From Diphasiastrum complanatum (lineage: Eukaryota > Streptophyta > Lycopodiopsida > Lycopodiales > Lycopodiaceae): 64,000 nucleotides of DNA. Each line of letters opens with the position of its first letter. Within the stretch, counting starts at the first letter, position 1. The stretch is from assembly GCA_029204225.1 (NCBI GenBank), contig CM055108.1, positions 644,217-708,216 on the forward strand, read 5' to 3'. Positions 26,230-37,945 of the stretch are shown in pieces. A model generated the notes under the pieces. The model was not told the DNA's origin and searched no databases. It saw nothing but the letters and a program-made list of their open reading frames with translations. A program made the position numbers and the translations under genes.

Positions 26230-26606
26230 TTAACAAACTAGTATTAACATAGAATTGTTATTAGAGAATGTGAAATAAAGAAAGAGAGAGAGATTGGCAA
26301 ACCACATTCATACATTACAATTATTTTGGAACGGGCGAATAACTACAAGATATATAGACTCCAAAAGCCTAGAAATATTTCATATAGGATTTCAAATCCA
26401 ACCCAATTGCTTTTGAACCCCTTTACATGTACTAAAAGTAGTCAATCACCATGCTCCATGTCCTAATTAGAGCATATGTGCTCTCAAGGTTATTAATTAC
26501 ATTTTTGGCCTAGTCCAGAATGGCGAGTCATAAACTCGTACATTGGAGTATTGTATATCCACGTCAAGGACTATTTTAATCTCTTATATTGGACATGGAC
26601 ATAATA
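26230..26606 (-). repeat. 3' LTR (partial) of a minus-strand Gypsy element
   Basis: Read on the minus strand, it follows a polypurine tract (CAAGGGAGAAAAAA, about 26607-26620) and begins TATTATGTCC. It shares the blocks ACTAGGCC, TAATAACCTTGAGAG, CTCTAATTxxGACA and a TATATAT box with the LTRs at 830-1230 and 6711-7191. The left boundary is uncertain. Confidence 0.65.
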
Positions 26607-26631
26607 TTTTTTCTCCCTTGAACTACTATCC

Positions 26632-27860
26632 TCAGAAGTAAAAATTAGGGAAGTTTTTCTTTATGCTTTTAATTCCTTCCCACAAATCATCATCCTCAAT
26701 GGGTCCTTTATGACAAATTAAGCACTTAGAGATGAAATGATTCCTCAACTGTTTATCTCTGGTTTTGAGTATTTTTTCTAGCTCCAAAGGTACACTAGGA
26801 GATAAGTCCTCAAAATGGGTAAGATCCTCATCAGATCGAACTGTATTACCTTCATATAAACTTAATTTCAACTGGCTTACATGAAATACTAGATGAGCAG
26901 TAGACTTGTCTTGAAGATCAAGTTCGTAAGCAAACTAATTCTTTTTATAATGAGAAATGGTCCACAATATATGGTAGATAACTTGTAATTCTTCCCGGTT
27001 CGCATAGTCCTAGAATCTTTTGGAATTCTAAGATCTACTCAGTCATCAAATTTAAAATCTCTGGAAAATCTCTTAAGATTGGCATTGTGCTTAGCTCAAA
27101 AATTTGAGATCCATGTGAATTGATTAATTTTTTTATTTTCATTTCTTCCAATCTCAACTATTTTCCAAATATGACCAAAATGAGAATCCATCTCACACTT
27201 TTTTCCCAATGGAAGATACAGATATGTGAAAATCTTGGTGAATGAAAGTTCATTTATTTCACCAATCTGAGCAAGAGCGTTTGCAATCTGGTTAGAGTTA
27301 CCTTTGACATATCGGATCTCATGATTAAATGCTTGCATAAGCTCAACTCACCGAGATTTATGACCTCTCAGATTGTATTGATTGCAAAAATATTTCAGAG
27401 GTTGGTGATCTGTATACACTATATAGACTAACTACCATAAATGTATTGTCTCCATGTTATAGGTGCATGTATCACAACAAAAATAAATAATTTCTGAGTT
27501 GTATAATGCAACTGAGGTCCAGTAAGTTTTTGATCTCAAATCTTATCGGTTTATTGTTTTGTAAAAGAATTGCTCCTATTGTATCACTTGCATCAGTTTT
27601 AACGACGAAAGGTAAATCTGGATCTACAATCTGTAAAATAGGACCTGAAGCAACCATATGTTTGAGCTTTTCAAAACATTGGTTTAGGTCTTCGTTCCAC
27701 TTAATAGGCGAACTAAAGTTGACCTCTTTTTTTCTTCTTATCAACTCTACCTTTAGTTAGATTATTCAGAGGTGTTGCGACCTTTGCATAACTTTTTTCT
27801 CTATTTTTTTTTGGCAATAATTGTCTTGATTTTATCCTCGTCTATATTCAATCCTTCCAG
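26632..27860 (-). pseudogene. Gypsy pol fragment (RT end, RNase H, integrase C-terminal tail)
   Basis: On the minus strand: GLNIDEDKIKTII (the end of Gypsy RT), KVATPLNNLTK, the RNase H start with FEKLKHMVASGPIL and VVKTDASDTIGAIL (27472-27744), EIRYVKGNSNQIANALA (RNase H end, 27096-27338), then after decayed sequence the C-terminal tail VPLELEKILKTRDKQLRNHFISKCLI ... EDDDLWEG (26632-26871), which resembles the chromodomain-like end of Gypsy integrase. Most of the integrase core is missing or unreadable, and stops and frameshifts are frequent. It would have copied and inserted the element's DNA. It is dead. Confidence 0.8.
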
Positions 27861-27894
27861 TCCTATTTTGTAGGGATGCAAAAGTGAAAGTGGT

Positions 27895-28369
27895 GGATCT
27901 CAATCTACCACCCTCATCTCATTGGTCTATAGGGTCCAATCACATTCAGAGGTTAGAAAAGAGTGGCCCAATCATATTCAAGGCTCTCCACATGAAAATT
28001 AGTGTAGGAACTCAAGCTACCCTTTGTGCAAGAGAATTTTGAGAATTAATCAAGTTTTTGTCTTGCAAACGTTTGCTCTATTCTCTCTCTACTCGAGAAC
28101 TTGGTTGTTTCTCTCTCTACTCGAGAGCAAGGTGCTTGTTGGCTCTTTCATAATGATATTTACTTATTTTTTTAAGGATATGCATGAAACTTGTTTGAAT
28201 TTGGATGATAATTGTCTTGTGTATACAAGAGCTCTTGCCTGGATTCAAATGTTGTTTGATAGCTCATCAAGTTCTGAGTTGATCAAGAGTAATTTGATAG
28301 TGTGCAACCTCTCATGCATGTAGGTCATGGTAGATCTATTCAAGGTCCTCAAACTCACTTTTTTTGACA
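27895..28369 (+). repeat. 5' LTR of nested non-autonomous element
   Basis: Ends TTTTTGACA right before the primer site. It contains repeated TCTCTCTACTCGAGA words (near 28083 and 28112). Confidence 0.75.
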
Positions 28370-28381
28370 TGGTATCAGAGC
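28370..28381 (+). promoter_or_regulatory. Primer binding site (tRNA-Met), nested element
   Basis: A perfect TGGTATCAGAGC after the LTR. Confidence 0.88.
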
Positions 28382-29994
28382 TAGATCCATGCATGCTTGT
28401 AGATCATCAAAAAGCAAGATTTTGTGTGAAAAGTCTAGGTTTGGAAGTGCTCTTGGATCTCAATTGTCATCTAGCTTCAAATTGGTCAATGATAACTAGA
28501 TTTGGTTGATTTCTTGGATCAATAGAAAGCATTTGGTGTGTGTAAAGTGCAAACCACGTGTGAGTTGCATCCACTTTGGAATTTTGTAGCAATCTTTTTA
28601 ATCCATCGAGTCCAAGTAGACATTTGATGGAAAGAGCTTGATGTGTAGATTGAGAAGACTAAGGCACCAAGGGTTGTTGATGCATCTTGTTAATGATTGG
28701 ATCTAATATTTGAGGGTAGGTACGTGTTCCCACTTAGTATTTTTTTATGGTTAAATGCCTTTGATCTTAAAAGTTTTGTCAAAAATTGATGTTTCTCTCA
28801 AGCTAGTCAAGTGACAAGGGAATCTAGGACATTGTTTGCAATAAAATCTTTTCAAATCCATTCCAACTCTAAAGAAATAGAGTCATTGGTCTTTTTGAAG
28901 TTCAAGAGGGTGATTGGATTTGATTTTGGTGTGATTCGATTCAAACTTGGTGTGTTTTCATCTTGGTGATCAAAGCAAGGCCTAATTTCCAATTGACTAG
29001 ATTTTGGTGTGGTGTGATTCTAGAGTTTGTGATTTAGATCTTGGGAGATCTTGCTAGTATTTTGAATCTTGTTCAAATCTAGTTGTTTGGAGGTCACAAA
29101 GTCATTATTAGAGTCCTTTCACACGTGTGTACTTTGTGTACAAGAAAATTTGAAGTATAGAATTGCCATGTGATTGTGTAAAGCTCAAATTGGTTTCCTA
29201 AAGTGTGTGAATGATCTCCTAAGCAAGCTTATGCACTTGTTGATGGATGAGAGATTGAAATCCAAGATCTAGATAAAAAAACTAAGGCATAGAGGCAAAG
29301 ACAGATGCATATGTTGATAACCAAAGTAAATACACTTGGGAGAAAGTGTTTCTTGAAAAACTAAGTAAAATTAAGCTCCTCTCCTCGGGTAGAGAGAGAA
29401 TATAGCTAATTCAAAATCGGGTTGAGAGAGAACAAGCAAATCGCACAATACAAGGGTTTGACTCAAAAACTCAACATAACTTATGACTCCAAAGAGGAGT
29501 ACATATAAAACTCGTGGAGATCCCTCCTTGCATGCTATTGGACCCCTAATCCTAGCCTCTTTAATGCTAATGGATGAGTGATGCATCCATCTTGCAATTC
29601 TATTGGACCCTTTTTGAAGATTTCTCAATTCCTATTGGACACCCCTTGACCAAAGCCAACACTTTGACTTCATCACTCATCAAACTACATTAATACAAGT
29701 GTCACAATTTTATTTACTAGCCTACCTAGCTCGAGATTGCATCACAAATGACTTTTGGCTCAATAGTGGCATTACATGTGGATTTGACCAATTTTCCAAC
29801 TATGCCAATTTTTGGCCCTATCACAACTTTACACAAAGAAGCTTGACATAAAACTTTATGAAACCCCTAAAGTAAACATCATAAACTATTTTTGACTTTT
29901 TCTACATGTGGGAACATGCTCCACACATGTGATTTTTTCCTCACAAACTAAAAAACACAAAACAACCAAGATAGATTTTGACCATTTTTCACAA

Positions 29995-30447
29995 ACCTCA
30001 ATCTACCACCCTCATCTCATTGGTCTATAGCATCCAATCACATTTAGAGGTTTAGAAAGAGTGGATCAATCATATTTCAAGTCTCTCCACATGAAATTTA
30101 GTGTACGAACTCAAGCTACCACTACATATGATGATAGCTCCTTTGTTTTGAGATTCAATCAAGTTTTTGTCTTGCAAACTTTTGGTCTATTCTCTCTATA
30201 CCCAAGATCTTGGTTGTTTTCTCTATCTACTCGAGAGCTACGTGCTTGTTTGGCTCTTTCATAATGAGATTTGCTTAGTTTTTCAATGATATGCATGAAA
30301 CTTGCTTGACTTTGGATAATGATTGCCTTTTGTGTACAAGAGCTCTTGCTTAGATTCAAATCACCAAGATCTGAGTTGATCAAGAATAATTTGATAGTGT
30401 GCAACCTTTCATGCATGTAGGTCATGGTAGATCTATTCAAGGTCCAA
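29995..30447 (+). repeat. 3' LTR of nested non-autonomous element
   Basis: Roughly 85-90% similar by eye to 27895-28369, with small indels. Confidence 0.72.
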
Positions 30448-30463
30448 TACAAACTTTTTGATT

Positions 30464-30799
30464 TTAAATCGTGTCTTCTAAATGAAACAATTCATTAGAC
30501 AAAAAAGTAGTAGTACTGAATGAACATTCATACTCACAATCAATCAGACTAATTTTTAATTTAAGAATTTCTTTACCTGGCATGTCAATTAGTTGAGTTG
30601 TGGGTTTCTTTCGCTCTGGGCATAATTTCATAACATGTCCAAGCTTGTTGCAAACAAAACATAAATCGATCTTTGAGCTTTGAGCCAGAATCAATTCTTG
30701 GGAGAGCCAGAATATTTTATTTGTTGATCCTACATAAGCATTTTGGCGAGGTGGCTGATGTGACATGGAAAATGTCGAATAGCTGAGGTGGTCGAACAT
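30464..30799 (-). pseudogene. Gag zinc-knuckle fragment
   Basis: The minus-strand frame holds CFVCNKLGHVMKLC, a CX2CX4HX4C nucleocapsid knuckle, followed by a Lys-rich segment. Such knuckles bind retrotransposon RNA. The knuckle would be upstream of the Gypsy pol at 26632-27860, with protease and most of RT missing between them. Alternatively it belongs to a separate fragment, since the first codons (FDHLSYS) resemble the LTR-derived text also found at 44340 on the other strand. Confidence 0.65.
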
Positions 30800-30973
30800 T
30801 TTTGTGTCATCAGGACTCTATCACGAATTTCTTTGTATTTCTGTAGACTATTAGAAAACAAGTGTAATTCTGCAGATTGTGCAACTGTGCAGCTATTTAT
30901 AACAGTTAATGAATGGATCTAGATTAGAATAAAGATAGGGATGGGAAGGATAGGAATCCAATACCCCTCCCCT
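30800..30973 (-). repeat. LTR start of minus-strand Copia-3
   Basis: Read on the minus strand, a purine tract AAGGGGAGGGG (about 30963-30973) is followed by TATTGGATTCC, a mutated TGTTGG LTR start. It also has a TTATAAATAGC promoter-like box and TGCAGATTGTGC words typical of these LTRs. The downstream end of the LTR is not resolved. Confidence 0.6.
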
Positions 30974-33006
30974 TAATCTCGATCCTTGAATGCCTTTATT
31001 TGCAAATTCAAGATAGCACAAAAAAATTTGTGTGCTTCTTGATTCATGCTACCATGTACTAGGTTCTGCAAAATTTTGGACTTACCTCCTTGTTGAGTAT
31101 CTTGCTCCTGATGGAGTGATATTTGATTTCGACGTGCTTGATCCTAGAATGAAATCTAGGATTGATCGATAATGCGATAGCACTTTTATTGTCACACTAT
31201 ATCATTGTTGGAGCAGACTATTTGAGACCAATATCAAACAATAAGTTTCTCAATCAAATTGCCTCTTTGGTGGCTTGAGAGACTGCAATGTATTCGGATT
31301 CAGTGGATGACATTACAATGGAGGTCTGTTTTCGACTGTTCTAGGATATTGGACATTATTGAACAGGAAGACAAATCTAGAAGTCACTCTTCTGGTGTCA
31401 ACATCGCCTACGTACCCAATTCACATCTATATATCCATGAAGTGTATGAATATCGGACGAATCAACATCACCGTAGCAGATGCAGAGGTCGATAGTAGTT
31501 TGTGCATATCGGATTACTCTGAAAAGAGCTCTTCAGTGGATCATACCAGGGTTGGTCATGTATTTGCTCAAGGAACTGATGGCGTATGCAAGGTCTAGAT
31601 TGGTCTAGATTGGTAGAAATCATTGCATACATTGGAGATTCGATAATCAATTGGTATGGATACCCCTTCATTTCGGCCTTCTATTCATTCGTCTGAGGGC
31701 ATTGTTCCTTGGATAATTTAAGACCTGGATCCATGGGATTATGTACAAACTTGCAATTCATGAAATTGAATTGAAATTATAGAAGTACCTTTGCTGGGTG
31801 ATGTAGAGTCTTTGTTTTCTGTCTCTATGGATTTGAATCAGACAGTAATGTGCTTCTCCAAGATCTGTCATCTTGAATTCTTGGGATAGCATCCTCTTGG
31901 TATCCTTTGTCAGTCCAATATTTTTGTTGAACAACAACGTATCATCCACGTATAGTGTGATGATGACAAAGAATTGATCTACAGATTTGAAATTTGCAGA
32001 TCTAGTTTCGAATCCATGATCGATCAAGAATGTGTTGATTCAATGGAACCATGCTCTAGATGATTGCTTCAGACCATGCATACCTGATCTTCTCGACCAT
32101 TGAGGATGTAGCCTTCTGGCTAATAGAGGTGTGCTTGACGATTGGGCCGAAAGTTTTGAAGTAGTCAATGTTGGGAATCTGTGAGAATCCCCTTGCCACA
32201 AGTCGAGCTTTTCTTCTATTGATATTGCCATTTGTATTATATTTGATCTTAACGATCCATTTGCAGTCGATTACTTTTCTGTCTGCTGGTAGCTTGGTGA
32301 CAGTCCATGTGTTGTTCCTCAATAACGAGTTGTACTCCTTATCCATTGCTTCCTTCCAGAGATCCGAATATGCATGTCACATAGCTTCCTCAACTGTGGT
32401 TGGCTCCTGAATAGAATAGTGAGCAAACTCATCAATGTATCGGACAAGCTAAGTTCAAATTTGAGTTGATCTTCTGGTTGAAGTTTCTGGCTATGAAACT
32501 CGACTTTGTGTCAGCTGATTCGGCTGCTCCTGAGTTGTAGCTTCTTCTTCTTCTTCTTTTGGTTCTGATTGTATAGGGTGACTACTAGAAGGAATAGAAA
32601 TTGGCTTTCGAAAAGAATCAAATATTGAGGCAAAAAATGTAGACTACATCTGGTCCTTGCCCTTCAAATCAATAAACTGATCTTCTATAAAAGTCACATC
32701 CTTGTTAGTAAAAACTTTACAAGTTCTATATTGTAGAGTCTATACATTCCATTAGAAGCACAATAGCCAACAGAAATAGTTTCGAACGAATACTCATTTT
32801 GTTTCTTTTTGTTGTCCTTCGTGAGCATAGGTCGTGCATCTGAATACTCTCAAATATTTCAATTAAGGGTTGGATCCCGTCCAGACTTCATGAGGGCTTT
32901 TGTATTTCTATACCACAGTTGGTTTTCTTCTGAAACTATGCACTCTACAGATTCCCAAATAGAATTTTATTCCACCACTTCACCCTTTCTTTTAAAGAAA
33001 TTATAA
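30974..33006 (-). pseudogene. Copia-3 pol relic (integrase tail, linker, RT, RNase H)
   Basis: On the minus strand, from right to left: an integrase-end/linker text with FTNKDVTFIEDQFIDLKGKDQ (about 32640-32720), an RT start with SLLRNNTWTVTKLP, CKWIVKIK and RRKARLVARGF (32056-32346), the RT catalytic box YVDDTLL (about 31930-31950) with EFKMTDLGEAHYCL, and a broken RNase H (to about 31000). Frameshifts and stops are spread throughout. The same linker motif (VFIEDQFID) occurs in the Copia at 51621-57250, so the two are close relatives. Confidence 0.8.
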
Positions 33007-33009
33007 ATT

Positions 33010-33877
33010 TCAATAAAAGTTAACTGGAAAGATGATATATGAAAATATGTAAATCCAAAAAAAAGTCAGTAATAAGTGCTTCCACTAAAGGATTCACTCT
33101 ATTACAAACATGACTTTTCTTTCAAATATTTTCAACCCGAGTGACAGTACAATCATTCCATTGAAATCTATTTATGCAACAGTGATATTCTAGATTTAGG
33201 AAATTGAAACGGTCTAACCTTAGAACTTATTTGAATTCCAAGTCCATTTCCACAAGTTGTAATTTATATGACATAACAGTCTTTCAGAAGAATAACTTCA
33301 TGCTGGAAAGAAATCATATAAACTAGTTTGATGTTTTATATTTGAGAAATTACTAAGAAATAAAGGATTAATTGAGAAAGTGAGAAATAGATTTGAGGGC
33401 CTCTAATTTTGTAAATAATGAGATACCACATTGGGATCTAGATTAAACCTCAAAATTTTTCCAAAATACCTCACATTTGATCAAACGATTTTTTTTTTCC
33501 CATATTGCGACTAGGTCCTAAAACACACCATTGATCATCAAATCTTTACAGTCCTAGAATTTCCTTTCCAAAATTAGTGATGTTCCATACCATTAGCTTT
33601 TCCTTCCAGAAAACCCTTAATCGCCTGATATTCTAGAGATCCATTGATCATCTAGTTGTCCTATAATCCATGTAGGATATTATCTCTTGCTCCCAACATC
33701 GGAGAATCCATTTATTTAGATGATTGGCATGCTATCAGATGGATACCACAATCCACACCTGATCTTGTGATCTAAACAGAAGAATTAACATGGTTCAATA
33801 TTACATTATGATCCTTTTGGGTTAATGATAAGCTTCGAACTCCCTTGGATCCAAGAGCAGAAGTGATTATGCCTCAT
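33010..33877. other. Unassigned AT-rich interval
   Basis: No motif-bearing frame. It could be further decayed minus-strand Copia-3 sequence. Confidence 0.45.
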
Positions 33878-34960
33878 TGTACCGCCCCGTAACAGGTTTC
33901 ACAGCTAAAAAATGCCTCGAATTCGGCCCTACGATACGCAAATAGCAAATGTAGCCCATTACTAGGTCACCCGCACTCTGCTCAATAGAATGGTGATGAA
34001 AATCTCGAAACACGTTTTTCCCTGCTCTGTGATGTCGCTCTATCCACTAGATCTGAGCAGCCAATTTTAGGGGCCATTTTTGGCCCAAGGATGGCCAAAA
34101 AGATGCCCTCTAGCCAAGGTTAGGCCGAAAACCAAAAATAGCTTGCAAAATGAACTGCTTTTTCATTTTGAAGATTCTTAATGAAGTGAAGTTCAATTTG
34201 AACTTCGGGTCCCTTCAATGAATTTCACATTGAGAAAATTTTATGAAGTGAAGGCCCAATATGCCTTTCAATACTTCAAGGGTCTTTTCACTTGCCATCC
34301 AATGGGTACCACCCATCATGTGGTTTGGATTGCTCCCCAAGCAATACATTATGACTGTTGATCTCCATGGATCCAGATCCGATGGCCCTGTGCCCATCTG
34401 CGCTCTGAAACGGGTCCCTCGAGCTGCTACACACTATAAGCAGCTATGCGCTCCTCACGACTCTGGCCGTGCGCGAGCCTCCCATGAGCTCCTCTCCATC
34501 TCCTTCTTCTTCCTCTTTGTTATGGCCTCCTTGTTGGATATGGCCGTCCTACTAAGGATTGGTTCCAGCTCCTTCTGTGATCCACGACCATCTGCGACCT
34601 TCTGGCATCCTCCTACCAGTGCTAGGGCGCCCCTCTACAGTCTTTCACAGCTCCTGAAAACATCCTCCATAAAGAGAAAACTATGATTTTCCACCACGGT
34701 AAACCCTAGCAGACCGCCCCAAACTGCATGGGCTCAACAGGTCACTAAACTGGCCTACCACTTGCCAAACTAGAGTTCGGCCCAATATGGCCACATATAC
34801 TGACAAACCCAGGACATGCCCCTGAGTATAGCATAGTGAACTCAAAATCACTGTACAGGCTAATTGTCCTGCGTGTGACTACTCGGCTAACCCAAGTAGT
34901 CGTCTACGGGATCAGTGCCCGATAAATATATCCTAACGGTTCACGTCCCGAACACAACTG
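33878..34960 (+). repeat. Probable solo LTR (Gypsy-type start TGTACCGCCCCG)
   Basis: Starts TGTACCGCCCCG, close to the TGTAACxCCCCG start of many plant Gypsy LTRs. It is richer in GC than its surroundings and has a CTACACACTATAAGC promoter-like box near 34422. A plausible end is CCCGAACACA near 34960. There is no primer site, polypurine tract or pol nearby, and no target duplication found. The long open frame at 34261-34686 inside it has no family motif and is probably non-coding LTR sequence. Confidence 0.5.
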
Positions 34961-35005
34961 AATACAGCAAATCTAATTAAATGTACACTAATTACAATAT
35001 CACAT

Positions 35006-35200
35006 TTAGAGCTTACATGAAATGTATATCAGATTAACTCTGATTTTTAACTCCAAATTGCCAACTTCCATTTTGCCTTGTTGAAGCCCTTTGAGATCAA
35101 CCTCTTGATCTTCCACTTGACCATCAAAGCCATTGATTAAGACCTCTTTTCTAGATCCATTAGTTGAATCTTGAAAATCATGAAAACATACAACGGGCAA
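35006..35200 (-). pseudogene. Copia fragment with the shared DGQVEDQEVDL segment
   Basis: The minus-strand frame carries INGFDGQVEDQEVDLKG and MEVGNLELK, matching peptides at 12055-12120 (+) and 58650-58723 (-). In all three loci it lies downstream of integrase or upstream of RNase H, so it is part of one Copia lineage. Its function is not recognised. Confidence 0.6.
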
Positions 35201-35209
35201 AAAGACGGA

Positions 35210-35820
35210 TGACTCATAGAGGACAATGATAGAAAACTGGAATCCGTTTCAGTTAAGACTAATGCATTTCTTTCGATTAGATATTCTAACGTAATCAATC
35301 TCCTAGATTGATCACATAAAAGAGATCAACGAAGGATGCAGAACATGCAGAAAAAGACACACACAGTCATGGACAGAATATAGGCAGACAGTCTGAGATA
35401 GCTCCAGAGCGAGTTTATAGATTAGCAGTAGCTAGTCATATTATTCGCGAGAAGAGAACATCTCTCTTGCGCCAACGTGCTGATTTGGAAAACAGACAAC
35501 GCTCAAGAATTGTATTGTAAATTCAGTTCTGATATAGAAGCAATTTTTCTCAATGTTCCATTCGTTGATGTGTATGATCTGTAGAGCTTGAATGCATGCT
35601 ATCAGTAGATAAATTTCCTCTGTTGTCTTATTCAACATTATTTGTTGTTTATAAGTTTAATTTCTACAATAGATCGTTAGAATCGATCTGGGGTTTGGGA
35701 GAGAATTATACTGCAGTGAGAAGTAGTAGCTACTCCTGCCAAGTCTGCTCTATACGGCCTTTCATTTTGCAACAATGATCTCTTAACACGATTGTCATCA
35801 CCAGGCAGTCGGGTGGGAGC
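35210..35820. other. Sequence separating two parts of a Copia fragment
   Basis: About 600 bp lie between the integrase piece (35834-36040) and the linker piece (35006-35200) of what seems to be one minus-strand element. No coding is seen. It may be an inserted LTR or other element, but I found no terminal repeats. Confidence 0.4.
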
Positions 35821-35833
35821 CCTGCGGACGGAC

Positions 35834-36180
35834 TCAGTTTTTCATCATGTCACTCCTTAAGCATTTGAACCTTGTGGAAAATTGGTTCTCCCTTGCATTC
35901 TTGAACTTAACAGAGATATCATACAATTCGTCTTTGCTCGTTAGTAGATAGATCCAACAAAATCTACTAAAATCATTAATAAAAGTTACATACATCTTAG
36001 CTCCACTATTGCTAATTGTAGTAATTCCATGAATATCCAAATGTACAACTTGAAAATGTTATGTAGATATAGATGTAGATCTAGCATAAGGTAGTCTGTG
36101 ACTTTGACAAAGCACAAGACTCACAAACATGATTGATGATAATTAAGGAATTTGGAAGACCAATCACAACTTGCTTTTGT
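35834..36180 (-). pseudogene. Copia integrase and pre-integrase fragment
   Basis: On the minus strand: VVIGLPNS and HVCESCALSKS (pre-integrase/zinc region, about 36080-36180), then, after a lesion, VHLDIHGITTISNSGAKMY with FINDFSRFCWIYLL and FKCLRSD, the integrase core including the first two catalytic Asp regions. The core stops before the third (Glu) region. It is clearly truncated. Confidence 0.8.
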
Positions 36181-36206
36181 CAGAAATGGTGCACTCCTGC
36201 AACTTT

Positions 36207-37019
36207 GCCGCAAAACGAACACAAAGCGAAGGTCGAACGAGAACAATTCGCAAAAGTCAACGTCCTTTGACTCAAAGCACGAATGATTTGCAAATCATTC
36301 GTGAATCATAAACATACCTCCAAGACCGCAAACCGCAAAGGGACGCAAAACAAAAAGATACAAAAGAAACAAAATGAGCGAAAGCAAACGAAAGAAATGA
36401 AACAAACGAAGGAGAATCTTTTGTGTTGCCAGTTGGCAGCTCAACGAGCTTGGAGTTGTAGACTTCACACCCAGCTGAAATGAGTGACAACGACGAAGAG
36501 TAACTGATTAGTTGATTAGCATTAACTAGTCTTGTGATTCTGCGTTTAGCTATCTTGTAAACTCCACACAGTGGAGATATAAACTATCCTTTTTGGATCA
36601 TAAAAAGATAAGAATCTGAATAGACAGAATTATCTGTAAGAGACAGAGAGAGACGTAGCGAGTAGAGCAGAAAAGAAAAATATTAGAAACGAAAGAGCTG
36701 TGCATGAAAGTCTGCCAACGAGCAGAACACAGCGAAAGAGCAGAGTGTCATTCCGCCAACGAGCGAGACACTGACGGTCTCGCTCTAAAATTGAACTGAT
36801 AATATAGTCGCTCTATTTTTATGCATCTCCTTGTCTTGTGCTGTCTATGTTGATTGCTAGAATGAAATGTGTTCTGTGATGTGCAGTCACGTGTCTAGGT
36901 TCCTGTGAAGTTTTCACGCAAAAGAAAATTCAAAGACACAAAATCGTTTGTGAATACGAAAACAAAAATGAAAAAGAAACAACACTTTTACGACACTAAA
37001 CATTTTCGCTTTCGCGACA
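36207..37019 (+). repeat. 5' LTR of + strand Copia-4
   Basis: It ends CTTTCGCGACA directly before a primer site at 37020. It is rich in AACGAA and ACGAACAC words also found in the LTRs at 48.8, 51.7 and 56.1 kb, and carries a 26-bp perfect palindrome at 36278-36303. TTGACT/AGTCAA words near 36256-36272 resemble W-box pairs. The left boundary is approximate. Confidence 0.65.
36278..36303. repeat. 26-bp perfect palindrome in LTR
   Basis: Arms CACGAATGATTTG and its complement meet without a spacer at the centre TTTGCAAA. Related, less perfect palindromes (TCGCGAAT-G-ATTCGCGA) lie at 56352-56368. Confidence 0.95.
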
Positions 37020-37031
37020 TGATATCAGAGC
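37020..37031 (+). promoter_or_regulatory. Primer binding site, Copia-4
   Basis: TGATATCAGAGC, one mismatch from the tRNA-Met site TGGTATCAGAGC. Confidence 0.82.
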
Positions 37032-37084
37032 TCACATCTTATTACTACTGATATCCCAACAGTGATTCTTCTAGACAATACAAT

Positions 37085-37942
37085 ATGGCTACAACAATCT
37101 AGACAAGAGTAGCAATCAGTCTTGATGGCGCAAATTACAGAATCTGGAAATTCAAAATCAAAACACTTCTGAAGGGAGAAGGCATCTGGTCGGTGACCAA
37201 ACTTTCAGAGGTGCAACCTCCAGAGGAAGACCGGAGGAGAGCTGAATGGATCGGAAAAGATGAGCTCGCAATGGCGATCATCGTTTTGTCATAAATGAAG
37301 ATCTACTCATGTAGATTGAAGACTGTGAAAGCAGCCATGCAGCGTGGGAAAGATTAAAACAGAAGTATGAAGTGAGAACTGCAGCTTTAGTCATGCATCT
37401 TCACAATCAACTGCAATCCATACGGTGGGATGTACTTCATGAAATCTCTACCGACGTCCTATCAGCCGCTGAGAATGCTCATATTGAGTCTACCAGATAT
37501 GACATTCGACAAAGCAGTCAGTCTTGTCACTGATGAGAGATTGATGAGAGACGAAGAAGAGGGAAGCAATGATCAAGAGCAGGCTCTCTTCACGAAAGGA
37601 AAGAAGAAAAACAAGAACAAGCCAAGAATCGAGAAGACAAAGTCCTCGAATCAACAATCTTTTTCATGCGATCACTGCGACAAACCAGGCCATATGGCCA
37701 ACAAATGTTGGTTCAATCCAGCAATACCTTGCATGCACTGCAAGAAGAAAGGACATTCTGCATACGATTGCAGATTCAACCCAACAAGAAAGAACAAAGC
37801 TGAAAAAGCTAATGTTGCAGAGTCATCCAAGGATGCTGACAGAGGTGACGAAGCTTTCACGATACTCGATGAAGCTTCAAATAGCTACACTGAACACAAC
37901 TACGATGTAGTCATTGATTCAGGAGCAACATCACACATCACC
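37085..37942 (+). pseudogene. Copia-4 gag and start of protease
   Basis: The ATG at 37085 is followed by a TAG six codons in, at a likely former CAG. The frame goes on with LDGANYRIWKFKIKTLLKGEG, a UBN2-type gag start. Frameshifts lie around 37290-37430, after which the original frame returns with LPTSYQPLRMLILSLPDMTF. Two zinc knuckles follow: CDHCDKPGHMANKC (about 37669-37710) and CMHCKKKGHSAYDC (about 37729-37770). Two knuckles is less common than one in Copia gag. The protease motif VIDSGATSHIT ends at a TAA at 37943. Confidence 0.85.
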
Positions 37943-37945
37943 TAA

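Larger units (their letters stand above)
27869..30455 (+). mobile_element. Non-autonomous LTR element nested in the Gypsy relic
   Basis: Two direct repeats of about 470 bp (about 27895-28369 and 29995-30447) share CTCAATCTACCACCCTCATC at the left and GGTAGATCTATTCAAGGTCC near the right. A tRNA-Met primer site (TGGTATCAGAGC, 28370-28381) follows the left repeat directly, so the element is + strand. The interior of about 1.6 kb has no transposon protein motif. It separates minus-strand Gypsy pol (to 27860) from a zinc-knuckle gag fragment (from 30464). The LTR starts and target duplication could not be fixed. Confidence 0.75.

Noticed and set aside
33878-34960. Host gene at 34261-34686 (141-codon frame)
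   Set aside because: No family motif. It lies inside LTR-like sequence with its own promoter box.
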